Origin: an uncultured Lachnospiraceae bacterium
GTDB lineage: Bacteria > Bacillota_A > Clostridia > Lachnospirales > Lachnospiraceae
Length of the DNA: 57,985 nt
Direction: 5' to 3'
Assembly: GCA_947564305.1 (NCBI GenBank)
Contig: CANOBT010000016.1
Location: forward strand, 1 to 57,985
In this document: positions 42,374 to 51,504 of the stretch, piece after piece
Numbering within the stretch: the stretch's first letter is position 1
Layout of the letters: each line of letters opens with the position of its first letter
Program-made: the position numbers and the translations under genes
The notes under the pieces: generated by a model
The model's database searches: none
What the model saw: only the letters and a program-made list of their open reading frames with translations
What the model was told of the DNA's origin: nothing

Positions 42374-43546
42374 TCAAGTCGCGAAAGGTACTAGTTCGAT
42401 ATCAGTATTCTGATTCTGCCTGCGGTATTCTCGTGGTGAGATTTTATAAATAGAACGAAATACTCTGGAAAAATGATCAGTGGAATTGTAGCCGACTTGT
42501 TCTGCAATTTCACTGATTTTTAATTCTGTGTTGACAAGATAGTGGACAGCCTCTGACATCCGCAGAGACGTAACAAGTTCCGTGAAAGTATATCCCGTGT
42601 TTTCTTTAATCTGTGCACATAAATGGGATTTGCTGTAATGAAACAGTTCTGCCAGAGAAGATAAGGTCAGTGTCGGATAATTATGCTGGATATATTGCAG
42701 TACAAGGGAAAAATCAGTGCTCATCTGGTAGTTATAGAACTGGATCGTTTCGCTGTAATTGCGTAGTATGGTGGCAAAAAATACATTGGCATAATTGATG
42801 CAGCACACATTGCCGTAGGTATCGTGCCGATTGGTCTCGATCATCATACGTCGGACCAGGCGCTTCAAAAGCAAATGTTCTTTGGTGAAAAACAGCAGGT
42901 AATTTGAATGCGCATTTCCACGCAGGGTAGTCCGAAAAAAGTGAGACAGCAGGTCATTTCCAGACATTAAGGAAAAAAATGTCGTATTAAAGGTACTCTG
43001 ACGTATACAAATCGTAAATACAATGGCATCATCTGCAATTTGCAGATCATGTCTGGAAGAGGGAGCGATAATGCAGATTTCACCTTTCTGCATCGTCCGT
43101 ATCTCATTTTCAAAAATAAAGCTTGCAACCCCTTTTATTACAAAATTAATCTCAAAATAGTTATGGACATGGCATAGCTCTCTTGTATACCTGGGATGCC
43201 GGATCACAAAGATATCCCGTTTTTCTGGAATCATTCTGGCTTCCTGTACCTGAGAGGAAACAGACATATCCAGATAGGAGGATATGGAAAAGGGGATGGA
43301 ATCTACGACTTTGTCAAATTTTTCGTCAGTCATATTTTCATAATCATCGTCCAGTTTCGGAAACGGCAAGGTATCGTGCGCAAAGCCTTTTTTGAAAATA
43401 TAGTTACACATTTCCGGAAATTGCATTTTATTTCCTGTTCGTTCATAGTAAGATTTCATATGATACTGGAACTCTTTATGTGTGATGTAGTAGGACATTT
43501 TTAATACCATATGCAGAAAGTCTGCCAGTGGCAGAGCTTGCGGCAT
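42374..43546 (-). CDS. AraC-family transcriptional regulator
   Basis: A 390-aa regulator. Residues 1-95 are a poorly conserved lead, followed by a cupin sensor (RELCHVHNYFEINFVIKGVASFIFENE, residues 121-147). The C-terminal AraC domain includes LTLSSLAELFHYSKSHLCAQIKENTGYTF and ISEIAEQVGYNSTDHFSRVFRSIYKISPREYR. The start is uncertain: the ATG at 43546 has only a weak site (AGGA), and internal ATGs at residues 14 and 18 are possible. Convergent with the symporter gene, it is a candidate regulator of that gene. Confidence 0.87.
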   Translation of the reverse strand: MPQALPLADFLHMVLKMSYYITHKEFQYHMKSYYERTGNKMQFPEMCNYIFKKGFAHDTLPFPKLDDDYENMTDEKFDKVVDSIPFSISSYLDMSVSSQVQEARMIPEKRDIFVIRHPRYTRELCHVHNYFEINFVIKGVASFIFENEIRTMQKGEICIIAPSSRHDLQIADDAIVFTICIRQSTFNTTFFSLMSGNDLLSHFFRTTLRGNAHSNYLLFFTKEHLLLKRLVRRMMIETNRHDTYGNVCCINYANVFFATILRNYSETIQFYNYQMSTDFSLVLQYIQHNYPTLTLSSLAELFHYSKSHLCAQIKENTGYTFTELVTSLRMSEAVHYLVNTELKISEIAEQVGYNSTDHFSRVFRSIYKISPREYRRQNQNTDIELVPFAT

Positions 43547-43705
43547 TCCTATTCTGTGAGTATTTTGAGAATTTGTTTCTATAATTTTATTATATATCGA
43601 AGTGACAGTGATATCAATACAGAAAACTTTTTTGAATCTATAAACATGCAGTTTTTAATATCAATTTATTCAGATAGAAGCAATGCTTTGACAGAGAAGA
43701 AAAAA

Positions 43706-43735
43706 TTGACAGGATCGCTCGAAGTGGGTTAATAT
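43706..43735 (+). promoter_or_regulatory. Promoter of the sensor kinase operon
   Basis: TTGACA and TAATAT are 18 bases apart, 70 bases before the kinase start. The rest of 43547-43804 is AT-rich and holds no gene. Confidence 0.6.
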
Positions 43736-43804
43736 TAAGAATACAGAGAATTCCATCGAAAATGGTTACTTTGATTAACATATCTGTGTGGGAGGGAGAT
43801 AAAA

Positions 43805-45439
43805 ATAAAAAAATTATTCCAATCATTGCCTGTACGTATGCTGATGATTCTGGCAGCAGCCCTGATACCAGTAAACATCGTGTTATTGTTAGCATCTAAT
43901 CGTATGGTGTATGATGTCAGACAGCAAATGCAGCAATCCCTGCAAGGAACTGCGGATGTTTTTATGAATGCACTGGATGCCCGGATGCAGCAGGTGGATT
44001 ATTATATTTATACGAGTTGTATGAGTGATCCTGATTTTGTGGAAATGCAGAATGCAGAGAATGAAGATCAATATATATCAGCCAAAGTTGCTGTACACAG
44101 GAAACTGTTGTCAAATATTAGTGTCACAAAAGGGTGTTCCGGCTATTTTATCTGTTTTCCTGATGACAAAGATACTTTTCTGGTTGGTACATCTGACCTG
44201 GAACGAAAAAATTTGGAACATTATCTCGAAAAGACCATTCCTGAGACACGCCGATGGACATTGGAAAAAATCAACGGGAAGGAATATCTGATGCGCATTG
44301 CCGGAAATGGAAATTTATATTATGGTGCATGCATAGAGGCAGAGCCTTTGGTCAAAGAAGTTATGAAATCTGCGGCTTACGACAGTGAGAAAGTCTTTTT
44401 TTGTTCATCAGACACAGTAGTGGAAGGAACGGATGCGATATTTGCCATTTCGGCAAGTAAACGAGGAGCCGTAAAGTTTTGTATTCAAATAGACAGTGAG
44501 GAAGTACAGCGGAATTTTACTGTATGGGACTGGGGACAGTTGGCTATATCGATTTTGTTTCTTATTTTGCTGCCGGTTGTTTATATTTCTATTCGGCAGA
44601 TGACGGTAAAAACACTTCAGAAGCTGAACAAAGCGCATCAGGAATTGGAGAAGGGAAATGAAGCATACCGTATTACGCAGATGGGAAATATCACTGAATT
44701 TGCAGAAGCATATGCCTCCTTTAACCATATGGCGGATAATATTCATAGTCTGAAGCTGGAAAATATGGAAAAGGAGCTGGCCAAAAGTCAGTTGGAACTT
44801 AAAAATCTACAGCTGCAGATCCGGCCTCATTTTCTCCTAAATATGTTCAATCTTATTTATAATCTTGTAGCAGAAAAAAATACGGAAGATATCCGGGAAG
44901 TGATCATGTATTTGACAGGATATTTTCGATATCTTTTCCGAAGTGGAAAAGAACTGGAATTGTTTCAGAAAGAATTCGATCTAATCCAGGGGTATATAAA
45001 AACATCGCAAATACGGTATCCGGATGAGATTGATTGTATTTTTCAGATTGATCCGGATGTATTTATGGTTCGTGTGCCTCCACTTTTGATCCATAATTTT
45101 GTTGAAAACATCATTAAGCATGCATACATAAAAGGTAAGCCTATGCATATTATGCTGTCTGCGGAATATGTGGACGGTGTAGTGACATTTTTGGTTAGTG
45201 ATGATGGGAAAGGGATGTCTGCGGAAGAAGTGGAAAATATCAATAGCGGTCAGTTTCGGGAAACAGAAGGTGAGGAAGGCAGGGTACATGTGGGGCTCAA
45301 GAATTCTGACTGCCGCCTGAAAGCTTTTTATGGAGAAAAGGCTTGCATTCAGGTGGAATCAGAAATGGGAGAAGGAACGGTATTTACAATTTCATTCCCT
45401 TATAATCTGGAGGTTGAAGATGCGGCTATTGATTATTAA
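43805..45439 (+). CDS. YesM-like sensor histidine kinase, apparent ATA start
   Basis: About 544 aa. One membrane helix near residues 12-35 is followed by an extracytoplasmic sensor of about 210 residues, a second helix (about 245-265), a HAMP-like linker (QMTVKTLQKLNKAHQELEKGN), and a His_kinase/HATPase pair with H342 in QIRPHFLLNMF. The ATP-binding part has NIIKHAYIKG and DDGKGMS. The frame extends upstream of a TTG at 43826 that has no ribosome site. The ATA at 43805 lies eight bases after GGGAGGGAG and gives the family-like start (M)KKLFQSLPVRMLMIL. It overlaps the YesN-like regulator gene, and together they should sense an oligosaccharide and control the downstream transporter. Confidence 0.82.
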   Translation: MKKLFQSLPVRMLMILAAALIPVNIVLLLASNRMVYDVRQQMQQSLQGTADVFMNALDARMQQVDYYIYTSCMSDPDFVEMQNAENEDQYISAKVAVHRKLLSNISVTKGCSGYFICFPDDKDTFLVGTSDLERKNLEHYLEKTIPETRRWTLEKINGKEYLMRIAGNGNLYYGACIEAEPLVKEVMKSAAYDSEKVFFCSSDTVVEGTDAIFAISASKRGAVKFCIQIDSEEVQRNFTVWDWGQLAISILFLILLPVVYISIRQMTVKTLQKLNKAHQELEKGNEAYRITQMGNITEFAEAYASFNHMADNIHSLKLENMEKELAKSQLELKNLQLQIRPHFLLNMFNLIYNLVAEKNTEDIREVIMYLTGYFRYLFRSGKELELFQKEFDLIQGYIKTSQIRYPDEIDCIFQIDPDVFMVRVPPLLIHNFVENIIKHAYIKGKPMHIMLSAEYVDGVVTFLVSDDGKGMSAEEVENINSGQFRETEGEEGRVHVGLKNSDCRLKAFYGEKACIQVESEMGEGTVFTISFPYNLEVEDAAIDY

Positions 45440-46217
45440 CGATGAAGTACTTACTGCCCGGACGATGAAAAGAGAAATAGACTGGATGAACCTTGGAATT
45501 TCAGAGGTTTATCTGGCATTTGACGCAAATGAAGCAAAAGACCAGCTTCAGGCGTACAAGATGGATATCCTCCTTTGCGATATCGAAATGCCGGGCGATA
45601 GTGGAATACAGCTCCTGCGATGGGTACGGGAACAAGGGATGGACTGTGACTGTATTTTTCTGACTTGCCACGCCAACTTTATCTATGCGCAGGAGGCATT
45701 ACGTCTGGGGTGCCAGGATTATGTATTGATGCCTACGCCGAATGAAATCGTTGCGCAGACAGTAAAAAAGGTTGTTCAGTATAGAAAAACAGCGAAAGAA
45801 AAGGCGCGTATGGAACAATATGGACAGCAGTGGATACAGGAAAAGAAAAATTCAGCCGTGGATGAGCAGGGGGAAAAGAAGAGCCCGGAGCAGATTGTCA
45901 GGGAGTGCAGCGAATATATTCTGCAAAATTTAGAAAATGGAGAGATTGGTGTAAACGAAGTGGCAGAGTTTTGCCATTTGAGTCCAATCTATTTGAACCG
46001 TATATTTAAAAAAGAAAAGAATACAAGCATCAGCCAATATATTATTTCTGAAAAGATGGAACTGGCTGCAAAACTGCTTAAAGGGGGCGGACTGAATGCG
46101 AATACGGTGGCCCTCAAAGTAGGGTATCCAAATTATCCGCATTTTTCAGCAGCTTTTAAAAAATATCATGGCTGTTCTCCAAAACAGTTTATAGAAGATA
46201 TCCAGCCGGAGGAGTGA
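45420..46217 (+). CDS. YesN-like response regulator (AraC output), atypical receiver
   Basis: A 265-aa regulator: receiver domain (residues 1-115) and AraC-type DNA-binding domain (about 160-262; GEIGVNEVAEFCHLSPIYLNRIFKKEK and LNANTVALKVGYPNYPHFSAAFKKYHGCSPKQF). Phosphoacceptor D54 in LLCDIEMPG is present, as is T82. However, the first acidic pair reads N7-D8 instead of D-D, and the conserved lysine (usually in KP) is methionine, M104 in YVLMPTP. Phosphorylation may be weaker or unusual. The ATG at 45420 follows GGAGG and lies 20 bases inside the kinase gene. A terminator follows its stop. Confidence 0.88.
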   Translation: MRLLIINDEVLTARTMKREIDWMNLGISEVYLAFDANEAKDQLQAYKMDILLCDIEMPGDSGIQLLRWVREQGMDCDCIFLTCHANFIYAQEALRLGCQDYVLMPTPNEIVAQTVKKVVQYRKTAKEKARMEQYGQQWIQEKKNSAVDEQGEKKSPEQIVRECSEYILQNLENGEIGVNEVAEFCHLSPIYLNRIFKKEKNTSISQYIISEKMELAAKLLKGGGLNANTVALKVGYPNYPHFSAAFKKYHGCSPKQFIEDIQPEE

Positions 46218-46298
46218 CTAAACCGGTTATCATAGAATCTCTTGTTTCAGAGCATTGTGAAAGAAAATAGCATGGAATGGGTTGCTGTATACAGATGG

Positions 46299-46348
46299 AA
46301 CAGTACAATATAGGATGCAGAGACATCTATATATTGTACTGTTTTTTT
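46299..46348 (+). terminator. Rho-independent terminator after the two-component pair
   Basis: A 14-bp perfect stem (AACAGTACAATATA with TATATTGTACTGTT) with a 17-base loop is followed by T residues. It separates the regulator pair from the transporter genes. Confidence 0.85.
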
Positions 46349-46479
46349 GGTTGCGGCATTTATTCATTCATACATCTGAAAGTTTATTTTTTGTAAGTCC
46401 AAGTTTATATTTCGGATGTTCTCACAAAAATAAAATTGCTAGAATAATATCATCAGAAATCAACATGGAGGTAAGAAAT

Positions 46480-47997
46480 ATGAAGAAGAAAATGGTATCT
46501 GTACTGATGGTAAGTGTGATGCTGGCATCTATGCTGGCAGGCTGCGGCGGAAATTCTTCCGGGTCTGAAGGAGGCTCAAAGGAAACGACAGACGGAGAGG
46601 AAGTATACAATGTTGTGATGCAGCTGCCGATTGTGGGAGATACACCGGCGGGTCTGGAGGATGTGGAGGCGGCTGTCAATGAGCTCACAGAACCTGAGAT
46701 TGGTGTAACTGTAACGCTTGAGCCGGTGGGCGCGTTTGATCTGGGAACAGAAACCAGTCTGGCTATTTCATCCGGGGAGAAACTGGATTTGAATGTCAGT
46801 CTGTACACAGGGATTGCATCATTGGTAGAGTCGGGAAGTATTATTGAATTAGATGAACTGCTTGAACAGAATGGACAGGATATCGTTGAGGTCTGCGATG
46901 TGCAGATGAAAGGCGGCATGTATGATAATAAACAGTATGCGGTTCCACTTGCTTATCTTCGGGGAAACAGAAAATCTTTTATTGCCAACAAGGCTGTTTT
47001 GGATAAATACAATATCAGTATTGAAAAGGATAAATATTACACAGTAGAGGAATTGGAGGATATTTTTGCCACTGTTAAAGAGGGAGAAGGGGATAGCTTC
47101 TATATAATGGGCGGCGCTTATAATATGGCAGACGTGCCATTTGCTACACTCCATGACGTTACGTTGGATAATATGAGCGGCGGTATTGGCCTTCTCTTTG
47201 ACGCGGACTTCAATACGACAGGTGAAATGGTCAACTTTTTCGAATCTGATGAGTATGCGGAATATGCGGAACGGATGTATGAATGGGCGAAAAAGGGATA
47301 TTATTCCCCAGATGCCTCTACTACAACTGAAACTGCGGGTGCGCAGATGAAAGCAGGGACAGCACTTGGCACATTCGCGAATGGAAGTCCGACCTTAGAA
47401 GCAGAATATTTCAAGCAGATTGGCGGAGAGGCTGTACGTATTGATCTGAATCCGGCTTATTCCGCGACCAGTGAATTTCAATCGGTTCTCTGGAGTATTC
47501 CAACAACCTGTGAAAATCCGGAAAAGACCATGCAGTTTCTGAATATGCTGTATACGACTCCGGAATTGTCGAATCTGTTGATGTATGGTATCGAAGGCGT
47601 TTCCTACGATATCGTGGAAGAGGATGAGCATGGTACAGTCGTCCAGGTAAAAGAGGACGCACCGTATTTTATGGAGATGGGTGTTTTTGGAAACCGGTTG
47701 TCATGGTATATTCAGGCTCCAGGGGAAACAACGGTCAATGAAGAAAGCCAGGCTTATAGTGATTCTGTTGAACGTGTATCCCCGGCTATTGGATTTGTAC
47801 CCAAATTTGAGGCAGTCAGTACACAGTATTCTGCTGTAAATGCAGTTATTGCCCAGCACACACCAATCATCAATACGGGTGCGATAGATCCGGCTAAGGA
47901 ACTTCCGGAATTCATCAATGCGTTGAAAGGAGCAGGTATTGATGATGTTCTGGAGGAAGTGCAGTCACAGTATGAGGAATTTAAGGCGGCGCAGTAA
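46480..47997 (+). CDS. Sugar ABC transporter solute-binding lipoprotein (DUF3502)
   Basis: A 505-aa family 1 extracellular solute-binding protein. The lipoprotein signal has a lipobox LAGC (C22) followed by a Gly/Ser-rich spacer. The C-terminal third fits DUF3502: ENPEKTMQFLNMLYTTPELSNLLMYG, GVSYDIV and SPAIGFVPKFEAVSTQYSAV. It captures an oligosaccharide for the two permeases downstream. The ATG at 46480 is preceded by GGAGG; the longer open frame upstream is non-coding and overlaps the terminator. The ATPase (an MsmX-like shared subunit) is not in the window, as is usual for this transporter class. Confidence 0.92.
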   Translation: MKKKMVSVLMVSVMLASMLAGCGGNSSGSEGGSKETTDGEEVYNVVMQLPIVGDTPAGLEDVEAAVNELTEPEIGVTVTLEPVGAFDLGTETSLAISSGEKLDLNVSLYTGIASLVESGSIIELDELLEQNGQDIVEVCDVQMKGGMYDNKQYAVPLAYLRGNRKSFIANKAVLDKYNISIEKDKYYTVEELEDIFATVKEGEGDSFYIMGGAYNMADVPFATLHDVTLDNMSGGIGLLFDADFNTTGEMVNFFESDEYAEYAERMYEWAKKGYYSPDASTTTETAGAQMKAGTALGTFANGSPTLEAEYFKQIGGEAVRIDLNPAYSATSEFQSVLWSIPTTCENPEKTMQFLNMLYTTPELSNLLMYGIEGVSYDIVEEDEHGTVVQVKEDAPYFMEMGVFGNRLSWYIQAPGETTVNEESQAYSDSVERVSPAIGFVPKFEAVSTQYSAVNAVIAQHTPIINTGAIDPAKELPEFINALKGAGIDDVLEEVQSQYEEFKAAQ

Positions 47998-48032
47998 GCA
48001 GCCGCCTGCCGATCATAGAAAAGGAGCAGGGT

Positions 48033-48962
48033 ATGGATAAAAACATAAAAGTCAAAAGAAAGAAAAACTGGAAAAGAATCATTCCCTTTTATGTAATGAT
48101 GCTTCCGGGAATCATTTATCTGATCATCAATAACTATATGCCGATGTTTGGTACGGTTATTGCGTTTAAAAAGCTAAATTTTGCAAAAGGGATTTTTGGA
48201 AGCCCATGGGCGGGACTTTCTAATTTTAAGTTTTTATTTGCGTCCAAAGATGCCTGGATCATTATCCGCAATACATTGGGATATAATATCTTTAATATTA
48301 TTTTGGGAACAATTCTCGGTCTTGCTATGGCAATTTTGCTGAATGAAATTACCAGCAAAAAGAGTAAGAAAATTTATCAAAGCGCTGTGCTTCTTCCGTA
48401 TCTGATGAGCTGGGTTGTAGTAAGCTACCTGCTTTATGCTTTCCTGTCATCGGAGTCAGGTATGTTCAACTCGGTTCTTCAGGGAATGGGACAGGATCCA
48501 ATTTCCTGGTATAATGAAAAGAAGTACTGGCCTTTTATTTTGGTATTTGCCAATATATGGAAAAGCATAGGTTACAGCATGATTGTTTATTATGCGGCGA
48601 TTGTTGGACTTAGCCAGGATTATTTTGAGGCGGCAAGGCTTGATGGCGCAACAAAATGGCAGCAGATCAGGCATATCACACTGCCGCTTGTAAGTCCGGC
48701 GGTCATCACGATGATGATTTTGAATGTAGGTATGATTTTCCGTTCAGATTTTGGGCTGTTTTATCAGCTGCCAAGAAATTCGGGAGCGCTTTACAGTGTT
48801 ACACAGACGTTAGATGTGTATGTATATAATGCTTTGATGAAGAACAACGATTTTGGTATGTCCAGTGCGGCCAGTTTCATTCAGTCTATAGTTGGTTTAG
48901 TGCTTGTTGTGGTAACTAATAAGATTGTTGCAAGGTATGATAAAAACAGCGCATTGTTTTAA
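48033..48962 (+). CDS. Sugar ABC transporter permease (LplB-like)
   Basis: A 309-aa permease with six hydrophobic segments and the cytoplasmic EAA loop YFEAARLDGATKWQQIRHITLPL at about residues 199-221, the ATPase docking site. The N-terminus is basic (KVKRKKNWKR). It starts 36 bases after the solute-binding gene, with AAAGGAG. It is the first of two permeases of the LplABC/YtcQ-type complex. Confidence 0.92.
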   Translation: MDKNIKVKRKKNWKRIIPFYVMMLPGIIYLIINNYMPMFGTVIAFKKLNFAKGIFGSPWAGLSNFKFLFASKDAWIIIRNTLGYNIFNIILGTILGLAMAILLNEITSKKSKKIYQSAVLLPYLMSWVVVSYLLYAFLSSESGMFNSVLQGMGQDPISWYNEKKYWPFILVFANIWKSIGYSMIVYYAAIVGLSQDYFEAARLDGATKWQQIRHITLPLVSPAVITMMILNVGMIFRSDFGLFYQLPRNSGALYSVTQTLDVYVYNALMKNNDFGMSSAASFIQSIVGLVLVVVTNKIVARYDKNSALF

Positions 48963-48975
48963 AGGAGGGAAAAAG

Positions 48976-49863
48976 ATGAAAGAAGAAAAGAAAGTTCAGA
49001 TATTAGGACATGCGTTCATGATTGTTTTTTCTTTGTTGGCTGTGTTGCCTTTTATCCTGCTGATCGTATCTTCTCTGACAGATAATACATGGGCGACGGC
49101 GAATGGTTTTAGTTTTTTCCCGAAGGAATGGAGTCTGGATGCGTATCTTTACATAGCAAATTCATGGCAGACGATTGGACGGGCGTATCTGGTTACAATT
49201 GTTGTGACAGTCGTAGGTACTGTGCTTAGTATTCTGCTCACATCATTGTTTGCGTATGGTCTGAGCCATGATGAGATTCCAGGCAGCGGTATTATCAGTT
49301 TTCTGGTAGTATTTACAATGTTGTTCAATGGAGGGCTTGTAGCTACATATTATGTTTATTCAGGCATTTTTCATATCAGAGACACCTTTTTTGCTTTGCT
49401 TTTTCCGAATCTTATGATGAATGCATTTAATATCATTCTGGTAAAGAATTATTTTAAATCCAGTATTCCGGCAAGCCTTTTAGAGGCGGCGCGTATTGAC
49501 GGAGCCAGTGAGTTCACAATCTTTTTCAGGATTTGTTTTCCGCTTAGTAAACCAATCCTGGCAACCATAGGGCTGATGACGGGTATTGCTTATTGGAATG
49601 ACTGGCAGAATGGTCTGTATTACCTGAGTCAGAGAAATGGTAGCAAGTGGTATTCGATTCAGGTAGTGTTGAATACCATCAATGAAAATATTAACTTTTT
49701 AGCATCTAATTCAGGAGCGTCGGTAACCGCGGTGACCTCCATGCCATCTACTACAGCACGTATGGCAATTGCCGTAATAGGAATTATTCCGATTTTGATT
49801 GCCTATCCGTTTTTCCAGAAATATTTTGTAAAAGGTATTACACTTGGCGGTGTCAAGGGGTAG
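48976..49863 (+). CDS. Sugar ABC transporter permease (LplC-like)
   Basis: A 295-aa permease with six segments and the EAA loop LLEAARIDGASEFTIFFRICFPLSKP. The C-terminus FFQKYFVKGITLGGVKG is characteristic of this subunit. ATG 48976 is chosen because AAAGGAGG lies 6-13 bases upstream, and it starts 13 bases after the lplB-like stop. The gene is part of the same transcript, and the enzymes that follow probably belong to it too. Confidence 0.93.
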   Translation: MKEEKKVQILGHAFMIVFSLLAVLPFILLIVSSLTDNTWATANGFSFFPKEWSLDAYLYIANSWQTIGRAYLVTIVVTVVGTVLSILLTSLFAYGLSHDEIPGSGIISFLVVFTMLFNGGLVATYYVYSGIFHIRDTFFALLFPNLMMNAFNIILVKNYFKSSIPASLLEAARIDGASEFTIFFRICFPLSKPILATIGLMTGIAYWNDWQNGLYYLSQRNGSKWYSIQVVLNTINENINFLASNSGASVTAVTSMPSTTARMAIAVIGIIPILIAYPFFQKYFVKGITLGGVKG

Positions 49864-49931
49864 TTTTGGGGAGCGTATCAGGAAAGGAACTTTATACATG
49901 AACGTTTAAGTCAGTGAGGAGGTCGAAAAAG

Positions 49932-51467
49932 ATGATAAAAGCAGCGCGTATTTTTCAGAGCGGAATGATGCTCCAAAGGGAGAAACCGGTCCATGTCTGG
50001 GGAGAAGCAGATGCAGGAACAGAAATTACGGCGGTTATCCAGGGAAAACAGGGAAAGGCAATCACCGGTGAAAATGGCCGGTGGGAAATCACATTGCCGT
50101 CCCTGTGCGCGTCAGAAGAGGAAATACTCGTTGTTTCGGATGGAAACGAAAAACTTGTATTTTCAGATGTCGCAATTGGAGAAATCTGGCTTGCCGGCGG
50201 CCAGTCCAATATGGAATTCCATATGCGTTATGAGAAACATTTGCAGCAAGTAAAGGAAACATGCAGTAATAAACGGATTCGGTTCTACGATGTCCCGGAG
50301 ATTGCTTTTGAGGGCCAGGCGGAACGTTTTGACTACAGCCGTATGGGAATGTGGCGTAAAGCCAGTAAGGAAGACATTGAGTATTTCAGCGCGGCAGGCT
50401 ATTATTTTCAGTGTATACTGGAGAAGGAACTGGATGTTCCGGCAGGAATTGTCGGCTGTAACTGGGGCGGTACCCGCAGTGCCGCGTGGATGAACCTGGA
50501 TACAGTACGCAGGAATGGCCCCGGCTGGATGGAAGAGTACGAAGCTTTTGCGTCTGGAGTTGACTGGAAAGAATACATAGAAAGGCAGTGCGGGATTCCC
50601 CAGAATGGAAGGGGAAATCCGTTTGCCGATCCGTTTGGCGAGTTTGTTTTGCCGAAGACACGTTCAGAAGAAGAATTGATGGCTTTTTTTGCAAAACTTG
50701 GTGTTGACCAGCCATTTCCAGAGGAGATTTTGGAAGAATATCAGCCACATAATATCCCAGGGGTGCTGTATGAAAACATGGTTAAGAAAGTTGCTCCTTT
50801 TAGTGTACGGGGTGTATTGTGGTATCAGGGTGAGAGTGATGATGGTCATTATGCCGGTCTGTATGGACAGATGCTTACCGGTTTGATCGATGACTGGCGT
50901 AAGTTATGGGAAGAAGAGCTTCCATTTTTGGTAGTCCAACTGCCCGGATTTGAAAAGTGGCTTTCCGCTGTGGGCGAGAACTATGCTTTGATCCGTGAAG
51001 GGCAGGAATATGCTGCGGAAACGATGCCGCAGGTATATATTTGTTCTATTTCTGATACAGGAGAAAGATTGGAGATTCATTCAAAGGATAAAAAAGTTGT
51101 TGGTGAACGGCTTGCTCTTTTGGCCCGTGGTCATGTGTACGGTCAGAAAATTATGTGCGACGCGCCAAAAGCTGATTCGCTCCGAGTGGAGAACGGACGG
51201 CTGATTCTCTCGTTTGAACATGCAGAGGGCGGACTTGTTTTGCGTGGAAATGAGATTCAGGCACTAAAGCTTCTCGTGAATGGAGAAGAAGCAAAGTATC
51301 ATGCGGAACTGGTGGGAGAAGAGGTTGTGATTATTCCGTCTGAGAAAATTTCCGGGGCGGTTCAGATTGCGTTCGCTAAGGAACAGTTTTATATTGTGAA
51401 TCTGTACAATCAGGCAGGAATTCCGGCGATTCCTTTTGTGTTTACCGTTGAAATTCCGAAATCATAA
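49932..51467 (+). CDS. Sialate O-acetylesterase-like SGNH enzyme (SASA family)
   Basis: A 511-aa esterase with a beta-sandwich N-terminus (VWGEADAGTEITAVIQGKQ) and the SASA domain. The nucleophile is S92 in WLAGGQSNMEFHMR. VPAGIVGCNWGGTRSAAWM and VRGVLWYQGESDDGH are the next two conserved blocks, and RLEIHSKDKKVVGERLAL holds the His. Related enzymes remove acetyl groups from sugars in xylan, pectin or sialic acid; given the rhamnosidase in the locus, a plant-type acetylated glycan is more likely than sialic acid. No signal peptide is present. The start follows GAGGTCG. Confidence 0.85.
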   Translation: MIKAARIFQSGMMLQREKPVHVWGEADAGTEITAVIQGKQGKAITGENGRWEITLPSLCASEEEILVVSDGNEKLVFSDVAIGEIWLAGGQSNMEFHMRYEKHLQQVKETCSNKRIRFYDVPEIAFEGQAERFDYSRMGMWRKASKEDIEYFSAAGYYFQCILEKELDVPAGIVGCNWGGTRSAAWMNLDTVRRNGPGWMEEYEAFASGVDWKEYIERQCGIPQNGRGNPFADPFGEFVLPKTRSEEELMAFFAKLGVDQPFPEEILEEYQPHNIPGVLYENMVKKVAPFSVRGVLWYQGESDDGHYAGLYGQMLTGLIDDWRKLWEEELPFLVVQLPGFEKWLSAVGENYALIREGQEYAAETMPQVYICSISDTGERLEIHSKDKKVVGERLALLARGHVYGQKIMCDAPKADSLRVENGRLILSFEHAEGGLVLRGNEIQALKLLVNGEEAKYHAELVGEEVVIIPSEKISGAVQIAFAKEQFYIVNLYNQAGIPAIPFVFTVEIPKS

Positions 51468-51504
51468 AATAGCGGAAACTTAAAGCAGAAAAGAGGAAAG
51501 AACT

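Noticed and set aside
46282..46479. N-terminal extension of the solute-binding lipoprotein
   Set aside because: It runs through the terminator stem, and the lipoprotein signal begins at 46480.
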